In this document: one piece after another, positions 15,311 to 23,875 of the stretch
Layout: each line of letters opens with the position of its first letter
Numbering within the stretch: the stretch's first letter is position 1
NCBI RefSeq assembly: GCF_001425405.1
Contig: NZ_LMQP01000004.1
Location: 200,092-232,673, forward strand
Length of the DNA: 32,582 nucleotides
Origin: Sphingomonas sp. Leaf412
GTDB lineage: Bacteria; Pseudomonadota; Alphaproteobacteria; Sphingomonadales; Sphingomonadaceae
Reading direction: 5' to 3'
The notes under the pieces: generated by a model
What the model saw: only the letters and a program-made list of their open reading frames with translations
Told to the model about the DNA's origin: nothing
Database searches by the model: none
Made by a program: the position numbers and the translations under genes

Positions 15311-16780
15311 TCAGGCCCGCGACAGCGCGCGGTAGATGTCGCGATAGGCGCCGATGATCGTGCCGTGATCGTAATCGCGCAGGACGCGCGCGCGCATCGC
15401 CTGCCCCATCCGGTCGCGCAGCCCGTCCTCGTCGACGATGCGCAGGATCGCGGCGGCGGTGGCGACGGGGTTGACCAGCGGGGTGACGATCCCGCCGTGC
15501 GCGCTGTCCGCGCCGCCGCGGCCCTCGATCATCTCGCGGCAGCTGCCGACGTCGGGGGCGACCACGGGGATGCCGCACGCGCCCCCTTCCAGGATCACCA
15601 GCGGCTGTGCCTCCGACAGGCTGGTCAGCACCAGCAGGTCGACGCGCGGCAGCCATTCGTCGATCCGCACGCGCCCCTCGAACGAGAAAACGTCGCCGAT
15701 CCCGAGTTGCGCGACCAGCGCGTAGCATTCGGCGGCATAGTCCGCATCCTCGTCCTCCGGCCCCAGCAGGGCGAAGCGCACGTCGGGACGCTGCGCATGG
15801 ACCAGCGCGGCGGCGCGGACGAAGGTCTTCACGTCCTTGATCGGCACCACGCGGCCCAGCAGCGCCACCAGCGGGCGCGCCGGATCGCGCAGGTCCTGCA
15901 AGCCGTCGAACCGCGTCGCATCGATGCCGTTGGGGATCGCGCGCACCCGCTCCGCCCGCGCGCCCAGCCGCCGCTGCACCGCGTTATTCTCCCCGTACAG
16001 CGCCACGATCGGATCGCAGGCGTCGTAGCAGGCGCCCGCGTAGCTGGTGAAGGCGCGCACCCACAGGTCGCGCAGGTCGCGCACGCTGCGGTCCAGTTCC
16101 AGCCCGGTATCGACCTGGTCCCCGATCCAGTCGGCCATCATCACCTCGATCTGGCGTTCCAGCAGGTAGATGCCGTGTTCGGTGATGAAGGCGGGGCGCC
16201 CCGTCTGCCGCGCCGCGCGCGCCGCCATCAGCCCGGCGAACCCGGTGGAGATGGTGTGATAGACGCGCGCGCGCGGCAACGGCGCGGTCAGCACCGCGAG
16301 CAGGCCGCCCAGCAACACGCGCATCGCCCAGAAATAATGGTGGAAGGACGCGGTCGGCAGCATCGCGCGATAGAATCGCTTGAGCCGCGCGAACACCGCC
16401 GGATGCGCCATGATGTCGCCCGCGCGCGGCATGCCCCGGATCGCGCCGACGCGGTCGATCAGGGCATGGAGCGGCGCGACCCCGCCGCCGCCGAGGAACA
16501 CGACCAGCGCCTCCGCGATCGAGGCGGCCTCCGCGTCGCCGATCCGGCGCGGCATCTGCGTATCGGGGGCCAGCGCCACCTCCGTCACCGACACGACGTT
16601 GGGGGGCGGGGTCAGGCGATAGTCCTGCGCCTCCGCATCCGCCTTGATCGCCACGATCGCGAAGCGCACGTCGGGCAGGTTGACCATCAGGTCCTGCAAC
16701 CACGCCGACACGCCCCCCACGACGAAGGGATAGGCCCCTTCGACGATCAGGCAGACGTCGGCTTCCGCATCGTCGGTCAT
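15311..16780 (-). CDS. pelF: PelF-like glycosyltransferase (GT4), Pel polysaccharide polymerase
   Basis: A 489-aa cytoplasmic GT-B glycosyltransferase. The N-terminus DVCLIVEGAYPFVVGGVSAW is the PelF signature (glycine-rich acceptor loop). ITEHGIYLLER at about 199-209 is also conserved in PelF. The donor-binding half has GRVVPIKDVKTF (R310, K315) and an EX7E motif, E390 to E398 (SEAQPLVILEGG). Length agrees with the roughly 500 aa of known PelF. In Pseudomonas, PelF uses UDP-GalNAc/GlcNAc and acts with the PelDEG membrane complex to build Pel. Its ATG overlaps the pelE stop (ATGA at 16777-16780) and it is the last gene of the locus. This is the most confident member of the cluster. Confidence 0.92.
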   Translation of the reverse strand: MTDDAEADVCLIVEGAYPFVVGGVSAWLQDLMVNLPDVRFAIVAIKADAEAQDYRLTPPPNVVSVTEVALAPDTQMPRRIGDAEAASIAEALVVFLGGGGVAPLHALIDRVGAIRGMPRAGDIMAHPAVFARLKRFYRAMLPTASFHHYFWAMRVLLGGLLAVLTAPLPRARVYHTISTGFAGLMAARAARQTGRPAFITEHGIYLLERQIEVMMADWIGDQVDTGLELDRSVRDLRDLWVRAFTSYAGACYDACDPIVALYGENNAVQRRLGARAERVRAIPNGIDATRFDGLQDLRDPARPLVALLGRVVPIKDVKTFVRAAALVHAQRPDVRFALLGPEDEDADYAAECYALVAQLGIGDVFSFEGRVRIDEWLPRVDLLVLTSLSEAQPLVILEGGACGIPVVAPDVGSCREMIEGRGGADSAHGGIVTPLVNPVATAAAILRIVDEDGLRDRMGQAMRARVLRDYDHGTIIGAYRDIYRALSRA

Positions 16781-17556
16781 GCCGGTTCGGCACGCCACCA
16801 GTCGTGCCAGCGCGCCGGCGCCGGTGCGTGCGCCGCGATCTCGTCCAGCGCGGCATAGTCGCGCGCCGCCCATGCCGCCTCCGCGCGCAGATCGTCGTCG
16901 CGCCCGGGCGGCAGCAGCGCGATCACGTCGGCGTGCAGTTGCGCGCGCTGGGTTTCCGACAGCAGGACGTTGGCGCGCGCATGTTCCGCCAGCAGCGCGG
17001 TCAGCGCGGGGAGGTCGCCCGCCGCCTCCAGCCGCTCGCGCGCGGCCATGAAATTCTGCGTGATCCGCGCCGCCGCCGCCGCCGCCAGCGCCCGGATCGT
17101 CTGGTCGCGGTCGCTGAGCGCCAGCAGGACCAGCGGGGACAGGGCAGGCTCGAACGACCGCACCACCGCCTCCAGCGCGGAGCGCCGGCTGGATATGTCG
17201 CCGTGGCGCAGGATCGCGGCGAGCGAGCCCAGCGCCTCCGGCGCGCTGTGCCGGATGCGGCCGTCGAGCAGCCGCCCGACATCGCCCATCGCCCGCGGAT
17301 CGGGCCGCGTCGGCAGCAGCGGCAGCATCCCCGGACCGCGCGCGGACCGCGCGGTCATCCGCGCGAGCAGCATCGCGACCGGCCCCAGCGGCACCGCCAC
17401 CGCGACCGCCATGCCCGGCGCGTCGTCGCGCAGCCAGACGACCACCGCGGCCAGCGTCAGCAGCAGGTGCATCGCCGCCGCGACGTGCGGCCAGCCGGGG
17501 ACGAGCGCCAGCAAGGCGGCGTCCAGGACCGCCAGCACGACCGGCGCCCGCGTCAT
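16777..17556 (-). CDS. pelE: PelE-like inner-membrane protein with helical repeats
   Basis: A 259-aa protein. Three hydrophobic segments lie at about residues 7-20, 25-41 and 48-67, followed by a soluble helical part (110-255) with TPR/HEAT-like helices, for example SALEAVVRSFEPALSPLVLL, then ALSDRDQTIRALAAAAAARI. Known PelE proteins have short N-terminal membrane helices and a TPR domain that contacts PelD and PelF. The length here is somewhat below the roughly 330 aa of Pseudomonas PelE. The assignment depends heavily on its position: it overlaps both pelD (17553-17556) and pelF (16777-16780) by 4 bp, in the conserved D-E-F order. Sequence identity to PelE itself is not obvious by eye. Confidence 0.75.
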   Translation of the reverse strand: MTRAPVVLAVLDAALLALVPGWPHVAAAMHLLLTLAAVVVWLRDDAPGMAVAVAVPLGPVAMLLARMTARSARGPGMLPLLPTRPDPRAMGDVGRLLDGRIRHSAPEALGSLAAILRHGDISSRRSALEAVVRSFEPALSPLVLLALSDRDQTIRALAAAAAARITQNFMAARERLEAAGDLPALTALLAEHARANVLLSETQRAQLHADVIALLPPGRDDDLRAEAAWAARDYAALDEIAAHAPAPARWHDWWRAEPA

Positions 17557-18488
17557 GCGACCAGTCCGACCCCGCCGCCGCGCGACGCCACCCGCGGCGC
17601 GTCGGCCAGCAGGGGCGACAGCCACGCGCCGATCTGTACCAGCCCCGCCAGCCCGAACGTGTCGAGCGCGCGGAACGGCAGGTCGTGGAAGACGAGCATC
17701 CCGATCGCCTCGTCCGACCCGTCGCGCCGCAACGGCAGCGCGGCGACGCCGACGCCCTGCAACGGCACGCGATCGGCGCGGCGGCCGACGTGCATGATCC
17801 TGCCGCGCTTGCGGATCAGCGTCGCCAGCGGCTCCGCCAGCGCCTCCGGCCGGGCGCCCGCGCTCGCGCCGCGCAGCCACGCGCGCGCGCGCCCGTCCGC
17901 GGCGGTCAGGTAGCAGGTGAAGTCGGTCGAGCCCGCCGCCTGCGCCACCAGCGCGCAGATCGCCTCGCGCCGCTGCGCCGGATCGACCGCGGCGAGGCCG
18001 GTGGCCAGCGCGACGATATGGCCCACGTCCCCCTGCTCGGTGGCGAGGCGGACCTGCAACGCGCGGTTGGTCGCGGACAGGTCGCCCACCACCTCGCCCA
18101 GCCGCCGCACGTCGCGTTGCGCGCCGTCGGCGCGGCGCCGCAGCCACGACGTCCGCCGCGCGCGCGCCAGCGTCGTCTCCCCCAGCACGCCCGCGGCGAC
18201 GAACCACATCAGCGGGTGGAGCGACAGGTGGAGCAGGCGATCGAGATAGTCGGACTCGTGCACCGACCCGCGCGCGCCGAGAAACCAATAGGCGCTGGCA
18301 AGGGCGGCGGCGACGACGCCCGCACCGGTGCCGTAGGCGGTGGCGAGGATCAGGACGGGCAGCCACAGCGGATTGGGCTGCACCGCGGCGAACGCCTGCC
18401 CCCCCGCCAGCGTCCGGTCCAGCACCACCAGCAGCGCGAACAGCGCCGCGGTTTCCAGGGCGATCCGGGCCTTCGTCCGCGCGGTCAT
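17553..18488 (-). CDS. pelD: PelD-like inner-membrane protein, GAF only, no GGDEF domain
   Basis: A 311-aa protein starting at the ATG overlapping the upstream stop (18485-18488). About four membrane segments occupy residues 8-110 (ETAALFALLVVLDRTL, LWLPVLILATAYGTGAGVVA, LASAYWFLG, LMWFVAAGVLG). A helical, coiled linker (115-155) leads into a GAF domain at about 155-300 (HIVALATGLAAVD, TCYLTAADGRARAWLRG, GVGVAALPLRRDGSDEAIGM, LVFHDLPF). Pseudomonas PelD (about 455 aa) has the same layout plus a degenerate GGDEF domain whose RxxD site binds c-di-GMP and switches on Pel synthesis. Here the protein ends a few residues after the GAF domain, so that switch is absent. Its role is probably scaffolding of the PelDEFG synthase. 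Confidence 0.82.
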   Translation of the reverse strand: MTARTKARIALETAALFALLVVLDRTLAGGQAFAAVQPNPLWLPVLILATAYGTGAGVVAAALASAYWFLGARGSVHESDYLDRLLHLSLHPLMWFVAAGVLGETTLARARRTSWLRRRADGAQRDVRRLGEVVGDLSATNRALQVRLATEQGDVGHIVALATGLAAVDPAQRREAICALVAQAAGSTDFTCYLTAADGRARAWLRGASAGARPEALAEPLATLIRKRGRIMHVGRRADRVPLQGVGVAALPLRRDGSDEAIGMLVFHDLPFRALDTFGLAGLVQIGAWLSPLLADAPRVASRGGGVGLVA

Positions 18489-19951
18489 CGCCCGCGGCCC
18501 AGTCCGCGCGTCACCTGCGCACGGCCGTACACCTGCGTGCCGCTGAACCCCGGGCGCGACACCGACGTGACGCCGCCGCCGCCGTCGATGCGCCAGCCGT
18601 CCCCGATGGGCGCGTTGACGCCGATCCCCGCGGTCGGCCCGTCGCCGCCGAAACGGTCGACGGTATAGCCCGCCTGCCCCGTCAGCTGCACCGCGCCCAT
18701 CGACCCGCTGACGACGCCCTGCACCGTGTGGTTCTCGCGTGTCGCCAGCGGGATCAGCGCGACCCCGAGCGCGTCGCGCGCCAGCCGGCGGACGTATTCG
18801 GCCTCCACCCGGTAGCCGATGCCGACCGAGGGCGAGCCGCGCCGCAGCAGGTAATCGACCCCGCCCGCCAGCACGATCGTGTCGGCGGCGTCGTTCGCGC
18901 CGTCCAGGCCGTAGCGGTTCCATCCGGTGTCCGCCTGCACCACCCAGTCGGGCGACAGGCGGTACGTGCCCCCCGCGCCCGCGCGCGACAGGTGACCGCC
19001 GCGCAGCGCCTGCACCCCGGTCGAGAAGTCGGGCATGTGGAATACGACGATCGCGCGCAGCTGCGCCTCCGCCGACCCGGCGGTCAGGCGCGCGCCGCCG
19101 CCCGTCACGTCGCTGTCGATCGCGGAGGACAGCAATACCTGCAAGCGCGCCGCGCCCTCCAGCGCGATACCGACGGAGGCGTCGACGACGGTGCTGCCCG
19201 CATCGTCGGTGTCCGCGATCCGGGTCGCGACATGGCGCAGGCCCGCGCCGACGCTCCACCGCGCGTCGATCGCCACGTCGGCGCGCGCACCGGCCTCCAC
19301 CTGCGACAGGTCGCCGCCGTCGCGGGCGACGATGGATGCCGCGACCGTCCCCGGCGCGGTCGCCAGCGCGCGGCGGGCGACGGGATCGTCCGCCGCCAGG
19401 GCGCGATAGCCGTCGGCGGCGTGGAACAGGTCGCCGTCCGCCAGCGCGGTGTCGCTCGCCAGCCGCGCCAGTCGCCGGTCCTCGCGCCGCGTCGCCGCCA
19501 GCGCCGCCGCCCGCCGCCGCGCGCGCCCGGGGTAGCCCGCCGCGGCCTCCGCCTCGACCAGCGCCACGTCCGCCTCCAGCGCGCCGGGATCCTCCGGCGA
19601 TGCGGTCACCACCACGGGGGGCGGCGCGAACTCGACGGTCAGCGTGTCGGGCGATCGCCGCCAGCGCATGTCCCATCCCGGCGCGGCGCGCAGGACCAGG
19701 CTGTCGTCGTTCCAGCGCAGGTCCTCCAGCGCGTCCCCCGCCGCGACGCGGAACCCCTCGATCGCGCGCGGGGGCAGCGGGCGATCGAAGCGTGCCACGA
19801 TCTCGCCGTCCGCCTCGCCGACCGACAGTCGCGTGCCGCGCGGCCACGACAGCGTCGGCGCGGCGCCGCTGATCGTCGCGTCCGCGAATACCGCGGGCGG
19901 GACCGCCAGCGTCGGGGTGGCATCGGCCAGCAGGAGGAGAGCGGCGATCAC
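18485..19951 (-). CDS. PelB C-terminal half-like outer-membrane barrel protein
   Basis: A 488-aa protein from a GTG overlapping the previous stop (19948-19951). The N-terminus IAALLLLADATPTLAVPPAVFA resembles a signal peptide. Next is a small beta domain (LSWPRGTRLSVGEADGEIVA to SPDTLTVEFAPPPVVV) reminiscent of AMIN-type envelope domains, then TPR-like helices (about 115-180), then a barrel of roughly 300 residues made of alternating strands (for example WSVGAGLRHVATR, WVVQADTGWNRYGL, SPSVGIGYRVEAEYVRRL, VYGRAQVTRGLG). In Pseudomonas, PelB is one 1193-aa protein with a TPR domain and a 16-strand export porin; here the barrel is a separate polypeptide. It is the likely outer-membrane exit for Pel. 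Assigned from fold pattern and context. Confidence 0.72.
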   Translation of the reverse strand: MIAALLLLADATPTLAVPPAVFADATISGAAPTLSWPRGTRLSVGEADGEIVARFDRPLPPRAIEGFRVAAGDALEDLRWNDDSLVLRAAPGWDMRWRRSPDTLTVEFAPPPVVVTASPEDPGALEADVALVEAEAAAGYPGRARRRAAALAATRREDRRLARLASDTALADGDLFHAADGYRALAADDPVARRALATAPGTVAASIVARDGGDLSQVEAGARADVAIDARWSVGAGLRHVATRIADTDDAGSTVVDASVGIALEGAARLQVLLSSAIDSDVTGGGARLTAGSAEAQLRAIVVFHMPDFSTGVQALRGGHLSRAGAGGTYRLSPDWVVQADTGWNRYGLDGANDAADTIVLAGGVDYLLRRGSPSVGIGYRVEAEYVRRLARDALGVALIPLATRENHTVQGVVSGSMGAVQLTGQAGYTVDRFGGDGPTAGIGVNAPIGDGWRIDGGGGVTSVSRPGFSGTQVYGRAQVTRGLGRGR

Positions 19952-21612
19952 GGCGCCAGCACCGCGCGCGCCTCGCCCGGGCGGCCCGCGGCGATCAGCA
20001 GCCGTGCCTGCATCGCCGCCAGCGCGCGATCGTCCGGCGCGTCGGCGCGCAGCCCCGCGACGATCCGCATCGCCTCCTGCCGCCGCCCCAGTCGGTCCAG
20101 CAGTTCGGCGCGCTCCCGCGTCGGCGCGGGCGTGGCGGCGAGCGCGCGTTCCAGCCACGGCCGTGCCGCCTTCGCGCCGCCGCGCTTCGCCTGCACGTCC
20201 GCCATCAGCCGGAGGGCCGACGCATCGTCCGCATCGGCCGAGAGCGCGGCGCGCAGCCAGCGGTCGGTCGCCGCCACGTCGCCGCGGTTCCACGCGGCCC
20301 AGGCCAGGTCCATGACCTCGCCCTTCCCCGCCACCCCCGCCGCGATCCGCCGCGTCGCCAGTTCCTGCGTCAGCGCGGCGGGCATCGTGCGCGGGACGGC
20401 GGCGGCGATCCGGCGGAACGTCGCATCGTCCAGGGCGCGGCCGTCCAGCAGCGCGGCGAGCGCGATCCGTCCCGCGCGATCGTCCCCCGACGCGCGCGCC
20501 AGCCGCATCCGCGTCGCCAGCACGTCGGTCGTCCCCGCCAGCGGGTGCGCGGCCAGGAACGCCAGCGCCGCGGCGGGCCGGTCGCGATCCGCATAGGCGT
20601 CCAGCCACGCGGCGTCGCGCGCGCGCGCCTTCAACCACGCAAGGTCGCCCCCGGCCGGCCGGGGTCCCATCAGGTACAGCAGCCGCTGCGCCGCCGGGCC
20701 GTCCGGCGTGCCGGTCGCCGCGTCGCGCAGCACCGCCAGGGCATCGTCGCGGAACCCTGCCGCCAGCAGCCGTTCCGCGATCCCCGCGCGATCCGCCCCC
20801 GCGCGCGCGGCCTGCGCACGCCACAGGTCGCGCAGGCCCGCGCGATCGCCCGCGCGGGTCAGCACGCCTTCGCGCGCCGCATCGCGCTGATCCGCGGGCA
20901 GCAGCGCCACCGCGCGCATCGCGGCGTCGCGATCCCCCGCCTGCGTCGCGACGCGCAGCGCCAGCCACGGATCGCGCGCGCGCCAGTCGGCGGGCGCCGC
21001 GCGGTCCATCGCCGCGATCAGGTCGAACCGCTTTGCCGCCTCCATCCGCCGGACGAGGTCGAGCCGCGCCGCGCCGTCGAGCGGCACCACGCCCCCCGCG
21101 ACCGCGCGCGCGACCAGATCGGCGCGATCCGCGGCATAGGCGGCCTCGACCATATCCCGCGCCGGGGCCGCCCCGCGCGTGGTCGCCGCCGCCTCCAGCA
21201 ACGCCGTCGCCGCGCGCGCGCGACCCGCCGCGTGCATCAGGTCGACGCGCAACCGCCACGTGTCGGGCGTCGCGCCGTCGGGACGCAGCGCCAGATAATC
21301 CAGCGCGACCGCGGCGCGCCCCGCGGCCTTCAGGTCCCACGCCACCTGCGCGGTGGAGACGCGCGCGCGCAGCCGCGCGGTCGCGCGCGCCAGCGTCGTC
21401 GCATCGGCATCGCGCACCAGCGCGGCGAATTCGGGCGGCGCGGGCGCGCGGGCCGCCGGCGCGCGCGGCGGGACCGGGACCGAGACCGGCGCGGCCATGC
21501 GCGACGCCGCGGTCGCGACCTCGCTCTGTCCCGGCAGCAGCCACCAGCCGCCCGCCAGCAGCGCCAGACCGGCGACGAAGGGCATCGCGGCGGCGGCGCG
21601 GCGGCGCGTCAC
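19948..21612 (-). CDS. PelB N-terminal half-like membrane-anchored TPR protein
   Basis: A 554-aa protein starting at a GTG inside the hydrolase stop (21609-21612). An ATG nine codons later (21585) is an alternative. A basic start (TRRRAAAA) and one hydrophobic helix (MPFVAGLALLAGGWWLLPG) anchor it in the inner membrane with the rest in the periplasm. From about residue 60 to the end it is Ala-rich helical repeats of TPR type, for example DDASALRLMADVQAKRGGAK, ARPWLERALAATP, and DRALAAMQARLLIAAGRPGE. Pseudomonas PelB has an N-terminal membrane helix and a long TPR superhelix that guides Pel to its porin and binds PelA. Together with the next gene this totals about 1040 aa, close to full-length PelB, so a natural split of PelB is likely. 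Confidence 0.72.
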   Translation of the reverse strand: MTRRRAAAAMPFVAGLALLAGGWWLLPGQSEVATAASRMAAPVSVPVPPRAPAARAPAPPEFAALVRDADATTLARATARLRARVSTAQVAWDLKAAGRAAVALDYLALRPDGATPDTWRLRVDLMHAAGRARAATALLEAAATTRGAAPARDMVEAAYAADRADLVARAVAGGVVPLDGAARLDLVRRMEAAKRFDLIAAMDRAAPADWRARDPWLALRVATQAGDRDAAMRAVALLPADQRDAAREGVLTRAGDRAGLRDLWRAQAARAGADRAGIAERLLAAGFRDDALAVLRDAATGTPDGPAAQRLLYLMGPRPAGGDLAWLKARARDAAWLDAYADRDRPAAALAFLAAHPLAGTTDVLATRMRLARASGDDRAGRIALAALLDGRALDDATFRRIAAAVPRTMPAALTQELATRRIAAGVAGKGEVMDLAWAAWNRGDVAATDRWLRAALSADADDASALRLMADVQAKRGGAKAARPWLERALAATPAPTRERAELLDRLGRRQEAMRIVAGLRADAPDDRALAAMQARLLIAAGRPGEARAVLAP

Positions 21613-22457
21613 GCGCGCGGCTCCGCGATCAGGCGATCGAGCGCCAGCGTCGACACATAGGGGCGGAATCCCGCCGCCCGCTCGCGCGCGTACAGCGCGG
21701 CGACCTGTCGCGTGTCCGCCGGATCCCAATAGTCCAGCGTCATCAGCTCCAGCGCCGGGTTCGCCGCCCGCGCCGCGCGCAGCCGCGTCGCCTGCCACCG
21801 CCAGTCGTCGTCGCTCAGCAGGTCGTAGCGCTTCGTCGCGAAGTTCCAGCGCGACGCCATCGCCTCGCCCAGCACGTAGTCGATCCGTCGCGCCGCCTGC
21901 GGCAGCGCGGCATAGCCGCGGTTCAGCATGATGCGGATGCCCGGAAAGCGCGCGCGCACCGCCGCGATCAGCGCCGCGCCCGCCGCCACCATGCCCTTCA
22001 TCGTCGCCGGATCGCGCGTCTCCATCGCCTCCGCATTATCCAGCGTATCGATGAAGATTCCGTCGAAGCCCTGCGCCAGGATCGCGGGGACGATCGTGTC
22101 GACCACCGCCGCGCGCCACGCCGGGTGGCGCAGGTCCGCCATCCGCGCGTCGGGCCAGTGCGGGTTGGGCGCCAGCAGCGCACCCGCGGCGTCGAGCGCG
22201 GCGACATAGGGCCGCTGCCGCTCCACCTCCCCGAAACTGACATAGCCCAGCAGGATGCCGCCCGCCCCGCGCAGGGGCGCGATGGGGCGGGCGTGGTCGG
22301 GTTCCAGCACCAGCACGCGGCACGCGCGCGCCAGCACCGGATCGGTGGCCGCCCCGTAATCGACGCCCCAGCGCCAGTCGGCGGGCGCGGTCGCCTGCCC
22401 GCGCACGCCCAGCATCGCGGTCAGCCCCAGCATCATCGCTCCCCGCCGCCCGATCAC
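21609..22457 (-). CDS. GH114-like endo-alpha-1,4-polygalactosaminidase (PelA hydrolase-domain equivalent)
   Basis: A 282-aa protein. The GTG at 22457 overlaps the pelG stop (GTGA); the ATG at 22436, behind GGGGAG, is the alternative. A short hydrophobic leader (MMLGLTAMLGVRGQATA) suggests export. The rest is a TIM-barrel of the GH114/TM1410 type: LLGYVSFGEVE, then GFDGIFIDTLDNAE (D137, D140), IRIMLNRGYAALP and DYVLGEAMASRW (E198, the likely catalytic Glu), and LELMTLDYWDP. In Pseudomonas PelA this hydrolase is the N-terminal domain of a 948-aa protein that also carries a deacetylase. Here it stands alone, and a deacetylase-like domain lies in the 1270-aa gene two positions upstream. Predicted to cleave Pel in the periplasm. 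Confidence 0.85.
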   Translation of the reverse strand: MIGRRGAMMLGLTAMLGVRGQATAPADWRWGVDYGAATDPVLARACRVLVLEPDHARPIAPLRGAGGILLGYVSFGEVERQRPYVAALDAAGALLAPNPHWPDARMADLRHPAWRAAVVDTIVPAILAQGFDGIFIDTLDNAEAMETRDPATMKGMVAAGAALIAAVRARFPGIRIMLNRGYAALPQAARRIDYVLGEAMASRWNFATKRYDLLSDDDWRWQATRLRAARAANPALELMTLDYWDPADTRQVAALYARERAAGFRPYVSTLALDRLIAEPRA

Positions 22458-23851
22458 AGCACGCGTCCTCCCGCGCCGACGACCGCGGGATTGTTGCCGA
22501 CGAACAGCAGGTAGACGAGGTTGGCGGTCGCCTCCCCCGCCAGCGCCACGCCGACCGCCGCGCCGACGATCGCGCCCGACATGTACCCCCAGCCGAACGC
22601 CGCGAACCCGGCGTCCCACTGCCCCAGCGTCGCCAGCGCGCTGGCCAGCGCGAAGGCGCCCCAGGTCAAGAGGATGCGGCCGAACAGGTCGTAATAGGCC
22701 AGCACCACCGTCGCCGCGATCGCGACGAGGTGGAAGATCGTGCCGAAGGCGGTCTGGCGGAAGGCGAAGATCGCGCGGATGTCCGCCCCGATTAGGTCGA
22801 GCAGCGGCACCGCCAGCACCCACGCGAGCGCCGCCACGATCGCCTGTACCAGCACGATCAGGCGCAGCCCCGCGAACAGCGTGGTGACGAGGTCGCGATG
22901 CGCCTCCTCGATCCGGTCCAGCGTCGAGGTGCCGGTACAGCGCGCCATCACGTCGCCGAACGCGATGTCGAACCGCGTCTCGCTGACGATCAGGACCAGC
23001 GTGAGGCCGGGCACCATCGTCAGCAGGCCGAGGAAGCTGCCCAGGTCGTTGATCGGGTTCAGCCGCAGCATCCCCAGCACCGCGACGCTTTCGGGCGCCT
23101 GCCACAACAGCCATTTGTCGGCCCAGATCGCCGCCACCCCCGCGACCCCCGACAGCGCGACCAGCAGCGCCAGCCGCGGCGGCAGCACGTCCGCGCGCGG
23201 CAGGATCGCGGGCGCGGTGAAATGGCGGCGCAGCAGCACGATCACCGCGGCCAGCGTGACGCCGCATCCGGCCGTGACGATTCCCAGCACCACCACCGGA
23301 TCGCCCGGCCGGAGCGCGAGCAGCGCCAGCCCGGCGGCGGCGGCCCCGCCCAGATACGCGCCCGGCACCGCGCGATAGCGGCGCAGCGCGGTCAGCAACG
23401 GCGCGGCGATCCACACCTGCGTCAGCCACGCCAGCGCCGCCGCGGCGATCAATGCGGGCAGGACGGGCATCCGCCCCAGTTCGACGAACAGGATCAGGCC
23501 CGCGACCAGCCCCAGGACGCCGCCCGCGGCCAGCGCCGCCACCACGATGCCGGGGATGCTGTCGGGCTCCTGCGCGAACAGGCGGTCCGCGACCAGCCGG
23601 GTCGCCAGGACGCCGATCGGCGCCGCCACCAAAGCGGACAGGCTGAAGGCGTAGACCAGCACGGTCTGCACCATGCGCATGCCGGCGGCGTCCAGGTGCT
23701 GCGCGGTCCAGCCGCCCAGCAACGTCATCGCGGCGGCGGTGATGAGCCAGGGTCCGGCGCTGATGACCGCACCATGCAGCGCGGCGCCGGCGATCCCGCC
23801 GACGCCGCCGTCCCGCGCCATCCGCGCCAGCTGAAATCCGACCCCCGCCAT
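22454..23851 (-). CDS. pelG: PelG-like polytopic membrane protein, Pel export/flippase component
   Basis: A 465-aa, very hydrophobic protein with about twelve membrane segments. The N-terminus MAGVGFQLARMARDGGVGGI then AGAALHGAVISAGPWLITA fits the PelG signature (MAGIGFEL...LISSGPWVL). Length matches the roughly 456 aa of Pseudomonas PelG. PelG is a MOP-superfamily-like transporter that, with PelD, PelE and PelF, forms the inner-membrane synthase that moves Pel across the membrane. The ATG follows AGGGGG at 5-9 bases. It is placed before the hydrolase and PelB genes here, whereas in Pseudomonas it is the last gene. It lies 24 bp after the RTX deacetylase gene, with a short hairpin in the gap. 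Confidence 0.9.
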   Translation of the reverse strand: MAGVGFQLARMARDGGVGGIAGAALHGAVISAGPWLITAAAMTLLGGWTAQHLDAAGMRMVQTVLVYAFSLSALVAAPIGVLATRLVADRLFAQEPDSIPGIVVAALAAGGVLGLVAGLILFVELGRMPVLPALIAAAALAWLTQVWIAAPLLTALRRYRAVPGAYLGGAAAAGLALLALRPGDPVVVLGIVTAGCGVTLAAVIVLLRRHFTAPAILPRADVLPPRLALLVALSGVAGVAAIWADKWLLWQAPESVAVLGMLRLNPINDLGSFLGLLTMVPGLTLVLIVSETRFDIAFGDVMARCTGTSTLDRIEEAHRDLVTTLFAGLRLIVLVQAIVAALAWVLAVPLLDLIGADIRAIFAFRQTAFGTIFHLVAIAATVVLAYYDLFGRILLTWGAFALASALATLGQWDAGFAAFGWGYMSGAIVGAAVGVALAGEATANLVYLLFVGNNPAVVGAGGRVL

Positions 23852-23857
23852 CGCGGT

Positions 23858-23875
23858 CCCCCTACCGCACGGGGG
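23858..23875 (-). promoter_or_regulatory. Short hairpin that could mask the pelG ribosome site
   Basis: Reading the minus strand, five C (23875-23871) directly follow the TAA of the upstream gene and can pair with the five G (23862-23858) of the pelG ribosome site across an 8-base loop. A ribosome ending the upstream gene would open this structure, so it could couple the two translations. The stem is short, so this is a suggestion only. Confidence 0.35.

Noticed and set aside
17770..17785. RRAD (an RxxD string) in PelD as a possible c-di-GMP site
   Set aside because: It lies inside the GAF domain, not in a GGDEF fold, and RxxD is too common in an Arg-rich protein to carry weight.
19948..19951. 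PelB split as a sequencing frameshift
   Set aside because: The second gene has its own GTGA-coupled start, a signal-like N-terminus and an added domain, which a simple frameshift would not create.
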